This document shows, piece after piece, positions 44,514 through 52,089 of a stretch of 64,000 nucleotides of DNA (positions are counted from its first letter, which is position 1; each line of letters starts with the position of its first letter). Source of the DNA: CAWHQZ01 sp963831645 (lineage in GTDB: Bacteria; Pseudomonadota; Alphaproteobacteria; Rhizobiales; Aestuariivirgaceae); NCBI GenBank assembly GCA_963831645.1, contig CAWHQZ010000013.1, forward strand, positions 62,001 through 126,000, given 5' to 3'. Below the pieces are notes generated by a model. That model made no database searches, was not told where the DNA came from, and saw only the letters and a program-made list of their open reading frames with translations. The position numbers were made by a program, and so were the translations under genes.

Positions 44514-45770
44514 CGACGCCTCGATCTCGTTCCCGCATCCAGACCGCGCTCGCTCGCCGGGTTTCGGCAGCGCCCGCCGGCTCCCAGTCCCGCTGCCGGT
44601 CGCTGGCCGATGCGATCCTGCTCCTCGCGAATCTGCGACAGCGTGCCCCGCCGCGTACTTGCGCAGCCAGTTGCCCGATCGATCCGACGATGCCGTCCGG
44701 GATCCACAGCACGACCGCGATGAACAGCGCGCCCATGAAGAGCTGCCAGTAGTTGGCGAACCAGCTGCCGCTGAGAAGGAACTCGAGGCCGCTGACGAGG
44801 AAGGCGCCGAGGAAGGGGCCGATGAGGGTGGCGCGGCCGCCGACCGCGGTCCAGATCACCGCCTCGACCGAAAACAGCGGGCCGGTGTCGAGAAACGAGA
44901 CGATGCCGACCCAGGCGGCGTACATGGCGCCGGCCGTCGCCGCCATGAAGGCCGAGACGCAGAACACGAAGATGCGGTAGTTGGCGACGTTGTAGCCCAT
45001 GAATTCGGCGCGAACGTCGTTGTCGCGGATCGCCTTCAGCACGGTGCCGATGCGCGAATGGGTGAGCACGCGGGCCAGCAGGAAGAACACGACCGGCGAC
45101 CGCGAGGATGAACCACAGGAATGGCGCGCCGACGAAGTTGGAGTAGTCGGTGATGCCGTTGAAGCCGCCGGTATAGGCCTGATACTCGATGATGAATTCC
45201 TGAAGGATCAGCGACTTCGGCGAGCGTGATCACCGCACAATAGACGCCGTAGATGTGGCGCTTGAAGGTGATGACGCCGAAGATGAAGGCGAGCATCGTC
45301 GGAATGACCAGCGCGCAAACGACCGCGAAGGGCGTGCTGATCAGCGGCGTCCATGAACGCCGGCAGCTCCGTGAGGCCGTTCCACTCCATGAAATCGGGA
45401 AACTTGCTGCCGTAGCGCGTCGGATGCTCGAGCGCGTAGTTGATCTTGAGCGACAGGGCGACGAGGTAGGCGCCGATGCCGAAATAGACCGCCTGGCCGA
45501 GACTGAGGATGCCGGCAAAGCCCCAGATCAGATCGATGCTGAGGGCGAAGATGGCGAAGCAAAGGAACTTGCCGAGCAGCAGACAGGACATAGCTGTCGG
45601 TGCCGCCGTAGTAGGGAAAGGTACCGATGACGCGACGACGAAAGCACCGAGGAGCAGCGCCCAGAGCGGGAGCAACGGCGCTGCGCCGACCTTCCGCGCT
45701 TGCGCTCGCCGCCTCGCGCCTTCAGCTCGTTCGCTGTTGCCGTCAGGGACCGCCGTCGCGACCACGTCAT
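44514..45770 (-). pseudogene. urtC: Urea/short-chain amide ABC transporter permease UrtC, frameshifted
   Basis: Pieces in three frames give a LivM-type permease: LPLWALLLGAFVVASSVPFP, LCFAIFALSIDLIWGFAGIL with SLGQAVYFGIGAYLVAL, IPTMLAFIFGVITFKRHIYG, VLKAIRDNDVRAEFMGYNVA and GIVGSIGQLAAQVR. The EAA-like loop of these permeases is around AIRDNDVRAEFMGYN. Breaks occur near 45345, 45215, 45095 and in the last 150 bases. The start is the ATG overlapping the urtB stop at 45768-45770, or the GTG at 45765. The exact 3' end is unresolved. Confidence 0.78.
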
Positions 45771-46641
45771 CGCCGCTCGTGATAGCCGAAGATGCCGCGC
45801 GGAAAGACGCGAATGGCGATCACGATGGCCACGAACACGAGCAGCTGCCCGATCACGGAGTTGAATTTGAAGGCGAGCAGGGTTTCGCCCTACGCCGATG
45901 AGGAAGGCGCCGGTCGGCACACCCAGCAGATTGCCGACGCCGCCCAGCACGATGACCATGTAGGAGCCGACCGCGTAGCTGAAGCCCATGGTCGTGGAGA
46001 CCGACTTGATCGGCGCCAGCACCGCGCCGGCGATGCCGGCGAGGCCCGAGCCGTACATGAAGATCAGCATGTCGACTCGGGCCGTGTCGATGCCGAGAGC
46101 ACTCCGACATGGCGCGATTGCGGCGCACCGCGCGCACCTTCAGTCCGAAATCGGTACGGTAGATCAGACAGAGGGTAGACGCACACCATGACGATGGCCA
46201 CCGCGATGAGGAACAGCCGGTAATAGGGATAGGGAAGACGGCCGATGATCCGGACGCCGCCGTCGAGAACTCTTGGCGCTCCGACATAATAGAGCTCGGG
46301 CCCGAAGATGACCTTCATGATGACCTCGAGAATGATGCCGACACCCCAGGTCGCGAGCAGCGTCTCCAGCGGTCGATCGTAGATCCATTGGATGATGCCT
46401 CGCTCGACGACCAGCCCGAGCAGCGCGACCACGACGAAGGCCACGGGAATCGCGATGAACGTGTTCCCGCCGAGCTGGCCGACCACGGCGGCGGTGTAGG
46501 CACCGACCATGATGAACTGGCCGTGCGCCATGTTGATAACGCCGGCCACCCCGAAGATGATCGCGAGCCCGATGGCGGCGATGGCCAGAATGGCGGCGAC
46601 GCTGACGCCGATCAGAACTGGGAAATGAGCGCTTGCGACAT
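45767..46641 (-). pseudogene. urtB: Urea/short-chain amide ABC transporter permease UrtB, frameshifted
   Basis: The start MSQALISQ is followed by a one-base loss, then IGVSVAAILAIAAIGLAIIF, GVAGVINMAHGQFIMVGAYT, ATWGVGIILEVIMKVIFGPE and LPYPYYRLFLIAVAIVMVCV. After further shifts come SGLAGIAGAVLAPIKSVSTT and GSYMVIVLGGVGNLLGVPTG, ending RVFPRGIFGYHERR. This is the LivH/UrtB permease without the long periplasmic extension of cyanobacterial UrtB, so it is nearer to FmdE of amide transporters. Intact length would be about 291 aa. It lies 76 bases after urtA. Confidence 0.82.
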
Positions 46642-46686
46642 GGCTCGTTACCCGTTCGAAATCCGTCGGAGCTGCCGAGTACCGCT

Positions 46687-46708
46687 GCGCGGCGGGGAGC
46701 CGCCGCGC
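46687..46708. other. Hairpin between urtA and urtB
   Basis: GCGCGGCGG and CCGCCGCGC form a perfect 9-bp stem around GGAG in the gap after the urtA stop. There is no U-run. Stable stems after the binding-protein gene of ABC operons commonly protect the 5' transcript part and so raise the amount of binding protein over permease; that role is inferred. Confidence 0.55.
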
Positions 46709-46717
46709 CTTGGCAGA

Positions 46718-48043
46718 CTAGAGGTCCATCGTGCCGGATCTGTTCTTTTCTTCCGCTCCACGGCTTCTTCAGCCGCTCCAGAACCTTGGGATTGGTGAAG
46801 TCGCAGTCCTTGTTCGGATAGAGATAGTCGACCCAGGGATCGGGGCGGATGCGATCCTGCGAGGTCCAGACGATGTCGAACTGGCCATCCTCGCGCGCCT
46901 TGCCGATGCGCGCCCACAGCCAGGTGTGGTGGTTCTTCTCGTCGATCTTGACCGGCCCCTGCGGCGCCTTGAATTCCTGGCCGGGAAGCCCTTCGAAGAT
47001 CAGCGCGTCCGTGTCGGTCGTTGCCCGACCTTCTCGATCGCCTGCGCCAGCAGATAGGTCTGGAAGTAGGCCGCCTCCATCACCGCATTGGTGACCTGGT
47101 TCTCGCCGTATTTGGCCTTGTAGCGCTCGACGAATGACTTGTTCTCGGGCGTGTCGACCGATCTGGAAGTAGTTGAACGACGTGTAGTGGCCGACGGCAT
47201 TCTCCGCTCCCATCGCCGCCGTTTCCTGCTCGGTGGTGATCGGCGTGCAGATCGGCAGGTCGTCGGCGGTCAGACCGAACTGCTGGAACTGCTTGTAGAA
47301 GGCGACGATCGAATCGCCGACGAGGTCGGAGAATACGATGTCCGCGCCGCTGCCGGCGATATTGTTGATGATCGTCGAAAATTCGGTGTGGCCGAGCGGC
47401 GCGTACTCCTCGCCGACATTCTTCGCCGCCGTGCTTCTCCAGCAGCGCCTTGACTTCGCGATTGGTCTCCTTGGGATAGATGTAATTGGAGCCGATCATG
47501 TAGAACTTCTTGCGGCCGAGGGTCTTGATGATCCACGGCACGAAATCGTCGAGCTGCTGATTGGGCACGGCGCCCGTGTAGAAGCAGTTCTTGCTGCACT
47601 CCTGGGCCTCGTAGAGCGTCGGATAGAGCAGCAGGCCGTTGTACTCCTCGAACACCGGCAGCACCGATTGACGGCTCGCGGACGTGTAGCAGCCGAGCAC
47701 CGCGGCCACCTTGTCGTCGAGCAGCAGCTTCTTGGCTTTTTCGGCAAAGACCTGCACCAGCGACTGCGGGTCCTCGACCACCGGCACGAGTCTTCTTGCC
47801 GAGCACGCCGCCCTTGGCGTTGATCTCCTCGATGGCGAGCAGCTCGGCGTTGTGCAGAGACGTCTCGATGATGGCGATGGTGCCGCTCAGCGAGTGCAGA
47901 ATGCCGACCTTGATCGTATCGCTTTCCTGCGCCTTGGCGATGTTGCGCTGGAAGTAGTAGGGCGCCGTGGTGCCGAACACGAAGGCGCCGGCGGCCGCCG
48001 TCGAAGCTTTCAGAAACGTGCGTCGCTTTATGGTTTTGGACAT
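46718..48043 (-). pseudogene. urtA: Urea/short-chain amide ABC transporter substrate-binding protein UrtA, frameshifted
   Basis: The N-terminus MSKTIKRRTFLKASTAAAGA has a twin-arginine signal (KRRTFLK), so export by Tat is expected. IKVGILHSLSGTIAIIETSL and AELLAIEEINAKGGVLGK start the mature periplasmic binding fold. After a shift near 47790 come AAVLGCYTSASRQSVLPVFE, NGLLLYPTLYEAQECSKN and KKFYMIGSNYIYPKETNREV; after further shifts, KAKYGENQVTNAVMEAAYFQ and KIDEKNHHTWLWARIGKARE. The Ser/Tyr-rich ligand site typical of AmiC/UrtA/FmdD proteins is preserved. Repaired length is about 440 aa. It is the first gene of the transporter-formamidase operon, behind an ANTAR-type leader. Confidence 0.85.
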
Positions 48044-48075
48044 TTTGTTACTTCCTCCCTGGATTGGCAAAAACC

Positions 48076-48122
48076 AAAAAACAAAACCCCACCTGTCACC
48101 CGGAAGGAGATCAAGTGGGGGG
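48076..48122 (-). terminator. Intrinsic terminator in the urtA leader (attenuator)
   Basis: On the minus strand the arm CCCCAC (48115-48120) pairs with GTGGGG (48087-48092), with two further pairs beyond a mismatch, and is followed at once by TTTTGTTTTTTGG. The hairpin ends about 40 bases before the urtA ATG, so it would stop transcription before the operon. A terminator in this place implies regulated read-through. Confidence 0.85.
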
Positions 48123-48193
48123 CTTCACTGCCCGATAGAGTTGGCGGCGCCACTGCCGCCCAGTCACGGCGCCCTGCAACACTGAAGAACGCC
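48120..48193 (-). promoter_or_regulatory. ANTAR-type antiterminator leader: three hexaloop hairpins
   Basis: On the transcribed minus strand three hairpins follow each other. P1 (48168-48193) has a 10-position stem with one mismatch and loop AGTGTT. P2 (48143-48160) has a 6-bp GGCGGC/GCCGCC stem and loop AGTGGC. P3 (48120-48133) has a 4-bp GGGC/GCCC stem and loop AGTGAA. All loops have six bases with A at position 1 and G at position 4, the known recognition rule for ANTAR proteins such as AmiR, NasR and EutV. P3 abuts and partly shares C residues with the 5' arm of the terminator, so protein binding could prevent termination. Confidence 0.75.
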
Positions 48194-48511
48194 AATCACT
48201 CTATTGTACCGGCCGACCTTCTTCCGAAAGCCCGGCAGGATGAGCCTGTCTGGAATCTCGCTCGCCCAGAACTCGCGTCTCGCGCTCATGCCGCAACTGT
48301 GTGAGCAAACTGCTGCAGCCGGCTTGAGCACTTTCACGATTGTTGTTTCGGACTCGCGCCTCTTTTCAGGCCCTGCTTTCCCGATTGTTAGATAAACCCG
48401 CAGGCTTGTCAACAAACCGCCCGGCGCGGTAGTGGGTCAGTCTGAAATGCGGAACCGAAGCCCGGTAAACGCGGTCCACACAGCAAACGGTCTGCGGCCT
48501 GATATGGGACC
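48194..48511. promoter_or_regulatory. Divergent promoter region of urtA and crcB
   Basis: These 318 bases must hold the promoter for the minus-strand urt operon and that for crcB on the plus strand. I see no convincing sigma-54 (-24/-12) site and no gene. Several short inverted repeats are present, none decisive. Confidence 0.4.
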
Positions 48512-48892
48512 GTGCTGGTGAACGCATACCTGATTGTTTTTCTCGGAGCCGGTATTGGCGGCGCAATGCGCCACGGCGTCAACGTTGCCGCCCTTCGCTT
48601 GCTGGGGCCGCAGTTTCCCTTCGGAACACTCACCGCAAACATTGTCGGCTCCCTCATCATGGGCCTGCTTGCAGGCTGGTTTGCTCTAAAGACCGACCCC
48701 GGCCAGTCATGGCGGCTGTTCCTGGCCACGGGCATCCTGGGGGGCTTTACGACGTTCTCGGCGTTCTCCCTCGACTCAGCGGTGCTCTATGAGCGTGGCG
48801 AGCTGGGATTGGCCGCTCTGTACGTCGTGGCGTCGGTAGCAGTGTCCATACTGGCCCTGTTTTTCGGCCTGTTCATCGTGCGACAGATCTGA
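48512..48892 (+). CDS. crcB: Fluoride efflux channel CrcB/Fluc
   Basis: The 126-aa membrane protein has four hydrophobic helices (about 3-22, 33-57, 65-88 and 97-124). It contains the Fluc signatures GAGIGGAMRHG, FPFGTLTANIVGSLIMG and TGILGGFTTFSAFSLD, the last holding the Phe box and the Thr-Thr-Phe-Ser pore residues. Dual-topology dimers let fluoride leave the cell. It starts at GTG 48512, or 48518. Its stop is 4 bases before the convergent AmiC-like gene. I could not find the fluoride riboswitch pattern upstream. Confidence 0.93.
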   Translation: MLVNAYLIVFLGAGIGGAMRHGVNVAALRLLGPQFPFGTLTANIVGSLIMGLLAGWFALKTDPGQSWRLFLATGILGGFTTFSAFSLDSAVLYERGELGLAALYVVASVAVSILALFFGLFIVRQI

Positions 48893-48896
48893 AAAT

Positions 48897-50066
48897 TCAA
48901 TAATCACCGCCGCCGCTGTTCAGTGGCTTACCAGATAGGGATCGGGCTTTACCGACTCGGGCGACTCTTTCGATCAGGTCGAACTGCCCGCGCTCATTGA
49001 CCCGCCCCAGGCGGGTCCAGAGATTGGTGTGGCTGCTGTCCTTGTCGATCGCGATATGGCCCTGGGGAGCCTCGAGCTCGCTCCCGAGGACGAAGGGTCG
49101 CAGCACGTCGGGGTTCATGGTGTTTGCTTCCGCCAGGGCCTTGGCAAAAACGCGAACCTGAAAATATGCCGCCTCGACACAGAGGTTGGTGGGCTCGTCC
49201 TCCCCGAACCTCTTCTTGTAGCGTTTCACGAAGGCCGCGTTGTTCGGGGTATCGACACTTTCGAAATACGGCGCGGCGGTGATGTGACCGCAGGCAACGT
49301 CCGGCCCCATCAGCCTCACCTCCGCCTCCGAGGTCGTCAGGCTGGCGATCGGCATGGTGCGCGGGTCGAATCCTGCCGTGGCATAGGCCTGATAGAGAAA
49401 GGCCGTCGCCTGACCCACGACGGTGGAGAAAATGACGTCGGGGTCCGTATTGGTCAGGTCGCGCATGAGCAGGCGGAACTCCGACGGTCTCGCCCCAAGA
49501 TCGAGATAATGCTCGCCCACCACCTCGCCGCGGCGCTGGCGCAGGAGTTCGCGCACGATCCGGTTGGATTCCCGCGGGTAGATATAGTCGGAACCGATCA
49601 GGTAGAAGCGCGGGCCGTAGTTCTCCAGCAGAAACTCTACCAGCTCGACGCTGTTCTGGTTGGGAGCTGCCCCGGTATAGATGATGTTCGGCGAATATTC
49701 GAAGCCTTCGTAGAGGGTCGGGTACCACAGCAGCCCGTTGCGGCGCTCGAACACCGGCAGCACGGCCTTTCGGCTGCTCGACGTGTAACAGCCGAACACC
49801 GTGCTGACACCGTCCTCGGTCAGGAGCTTGTCGGCGCAGCGCGCGAACTTCTCGCAACTGGAGGCCGGATCGTAGATCACCGGGGCGATCTCGCGGCCGT
49901 TGACTCCGCCGCCGGCGTTGATTTCCTCGATCGCCAGCATCGTACCGCGCAGCTGGGTCTCCTCGATGACCGCCGTGTTGCCGCTCTGCGAGAACAGAAC
50001 GCCGACGCGCCAGGGCTCATGAAGTGACAAAGAGCTTCCCAAACTGACCTTCCGCCTGCCGACCAA
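48897..50066 (-). CDS. amiC: AmiC-like cytoplasmic amide-sensor (periplasmic-binding-fold) protein
   Basis: The 389-aa protein is clearly related to UrtA (WRVGVLFSQSGNTAVIEETQ, VFGCYTSSSRKAVLPVFERR, NGLLWYPTLYEGFEYSPNII, FYLIGSDYIYPRESNRIVRE) but has no signal peptide, so it stays in the cytoplasm. In Pseudomonas, AmiC binds small amides and holds the antiterminator AmiR inactive. Here it lies directly downstream of the ANTAR gene (26 bases), the same partner pair in reversed order. An intact frame through the whole length contrasts with the broken urt genes. Confidence 0.85.
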   Translation of the reverse strand: MVGRRKVSLGSSLSLHEPWRVGVLFSQSGNTAVIEETQLRGTMLAIEEINAGGGVNGREIAPVIYDPASSCEKFARCADKLLTEDGVSTVFGCYTSSSRKAVLPVFERRNGLLWYPTLYEGFEYSPNIIYTGAAPNQNSVELVEFLLENYGPRFYLIGSDYIYPRESNRIVRELLRQRRGEVVGEHYLDLGARPSEFRLLMRDLTNTDPDVIFSTVVGQATAFLYQAYATAGFDPRTMPIASLTTSEAEVRLMGPDVACGHITAAPYFESVDTPNNAAFVKRYKKRFGEDEPTNLCVEAAYFQVRVFAKALAEANTMNPDVLRPFVLGSELEAPQGHIAIDKDSSHTNLWTRLGRVNERGQFDLIERVARVGKARSLSGKPLNSGGGDY

Positions 50067-50092
50067 TAGTCCGCAACGAAGGAAAGCTACCG

Positions 50093-50680
50093 CTATTTTT
50101 TCTTGTCGGAAAGCGCTTCATTCATTTCGACGACCGCCGAAGCCACGACCCCGACCGCAACCCGGCGCCGCATGGCCTGTTTGCGAAGATAGTCATACGC
50201 CTGCGGCTCATCGATCTCGCGCTGCTGCATCAGGATCGCCTTCGCCTGCTCCACTTTCCTGTAGGATCGCAATGTCTCCTCGAGCTTGGCGATCTTGGAT
50301 TGCTGACGCTGCTGAAATCGGACGTTGTTCCGTGCAAGGATGAGCTGGGGCACGATCGCCGCCGCGTCGAAGGGACGCACGATGATGGCGTGCGGCGTCA
50401 GCTCGGCGACGAGCCGCGAGCTGTCCGCGGCCTGTGGATCGACGATGCCGATCACCGCGGCATTGCCCGCCGCGGTGGCGGTTTCCAGCAGCGTTCGGCA
50501 CGCCGGGTCCATGCGACAGATCAACAGTTGCACGTGCTGCCCGACGCTGCCGCCCGGAGGCCAGACGCATTCGACCCGGCTTCCCAGGCGTCGCAGGCAG
50601 CGGATCAGCAACTCGCCATCGGCGTCGCGAGGATGGGCGACGATCGCATTCAACTCCCGGAAGTCTATCGAACCTGGCAC
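50093..50680 (-). CDS. amiR: AmiR/NasT-type ANTAR-domain transcription antiterminator
   Basis: The 195-aa protein has an N-terminal receiver-like domain lacking the classical phosphorylation pocket (about 8-115). A coiled-coil linker follows (RQQSKIAKLEETLRSYRKVE), then a C-terminal ANTAR domain (about 130-190) with VEQAKAILMQQREIDEPQAY and AYDYLRKQAMRR. ANTAR dimers bind tandem hexaloop RNA hairpins and prevent termination. Its expected target is the urtA leader at 48076-48193. It forms an operon with the AmiC-like gene and is divergent from the MFS gene. Confidence 0.9.
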   Translation of the reverse strand: MPGSIDFRELNAIVAHPRDADGELLIRCLRRLGSRVECVWPPGGSVGQHVQLLICRMDPACRTLLETATAAGNAAVIGIVDPQAADSSRLVAELTPHAIIVRPFDAAAIVPQLILARNNVRFQQRQQSKIAKLEETLRSYRKVEQAKAILMQQREIDEPQAYDYLRKQAMRRRVAVGVVASAVVEMNEALSDKKK

Positions 50681-50804
50681 TTACTGGCGCTTCCTCTCGG
50701 ATATCGGCGCGGGCATAATCGGAGCCGGTCAACATGCTGTAAGGACGCGCGCAAATCAACGCCGTGATCCTGGCGCGGGGGCAACGTCGGCTGACAACCA
50801 AAGG

Positions 50805-51978
50805 ATGATTGCGGAAAATACCTTTCGCCGCCGCGAGACGTTGCTGCGCACCCTCGCGGCCTCTGTGCTGATGGCGGCTCTCGGCACCCTCTATAGCTGG
50901 AGCGTGTTCGTTTCCGACCTCGAGGCCGAGTTTGCGGTCTCGCGCTCGCGCGTCAGCGCGGTGTTTTCGCTGGCCACCGTATTTTTCACCATCGGAATGT
51001 TTGTGGCGCCCTCTCTGGAGAGGTGGGGATCGCCTTCGGCGAGGGCGATGGCCTTTTGCGGGCTTGCCGGCGCGGGTCTCTGGATCTCGGCTCTCGGCGG
51101 CTACGCCCTCTTTGCTCTGGGCTTTGGCGGGCTGTTCGGCCTGGCCAATGGCTTCGGCTACAGTCTCAGTCTGCAGATCGTCCAGCGTGCGCCGTCGAAA
51201 AACCCGGGACTGCTCACCGGACTGGTGGTCGCAAGCTACATGGCGGGTTCTGCGGCCGGCTCGCCGCTGCTTAAGCGCGTTGCTCGGTATGTGGGGCTTG
51301 CGGCCGACCACGCTTGCCCTCGCGGCCGTGATGCTGGTGACCGGTATCGTCGTCATGTTGCTCATGCGCAACGCCGAGTCGGACTTCCCGACGGCAGGGG
51401 TGTCGGACGCCGAGCGGCGCTTTCCCTCACCGCTGGAGTTCATGCTGCTTTGGGCATGCTTCTTCTTCTCCAGCTTCGTCGGGATGATGGTCATCGCGCA
51501 TGCCGCCCCGATCGTGGAGTCTGTCGGCGGCGTCGGAAGGAAAGTTGCCCTCGCAGCCACATTCGTCGCAGTCGGTAACGGTGTCGGCCGGCTGGCAGGT
51601 GGGGGGCTCATCGATCGCTTGCCGGCGCATCCCGTCCTCGGCGGCGCCTGCGCACTGGCGTTCCTGGCGCTCTTGGCCGTGGTGACATTGAGGAGCGCTG
51701 AGGCGGCTTTGCTATCGCTCGGACTTGTCGGCATCGGATACGGGTGCATTGCGTCGGCGCTGCCGGTCGTCGTGGCGAAGAGATACGGTGTTGCGAACCT
51801 GTCCAGAATCTACGGCCGCTTGTTCACCGCCTGGGGTGCGGCCGGACTGCTCGGACCGCTTGCGGGAGGTCTCTACTTTGATGTCCTCGGCAACTATGAA
51901 GCGGCGCTCATCACCGCCGCGACGGCGGCGTTGATCGCCTCACTGGCCGGCGCCGGTCTGCGTTTCGCAGGCCGATGA
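50805..51978 (+). CDS. MFS transporter, oxalate/formate antiporter (OFA)-like (one frameshift)
   Basis: A 12-helix carrier. It starts MIAENTFRRRETLLRTLAAS and continues with LGTLYSWSVFVSDLEAEFAV, the OFA-type helix 1, then VSAVFSLATVFFTIGMFVAP and GLFGLANGFGYSLSLQIV. One extra A near 51274 (CTTAAGCG instead of CTTAGCG) moves the second half to another frame: LLGMWGLRPTTLALAAVMLV, FFFSSFVGMMVIAHAAPIVE and RIYGRLFTAWGAAGLLGPLA. Repaired length is 390 aa. Its substrate is unknown; because the adjacent operon produces formate, formate or another monocarboxylate is possible. It is divergent from amiR. Confidence 0.82.
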
Positions 51979-52089
51979 CGACGACCTGAGCAGCGTTTCA
52001 AGGCGCCGTCGACCGAGAAAAGAGACGAGCAACGTCCCATCCGACACGCTTCTCTGCTCGATATTGTCGGATCGTGCGGCGGCGCAAGA

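Noticed and set aside
48194..48511. Sigma-54 promoter for the urt operon and a fluoride riboswitch for crcB
   Set aside because: No TGGCAC-N5-TTGC-like pair with correct spacing and no match to the crcB RNA motif could be found by eye.
41077..51978. tRNA-Ser as an attachment site of an integrated amide island
   Set aside because: No integrase gene and no repeat of the tRNA 3' end are found on the far side; the genes are of the ordinary chromosomal type.
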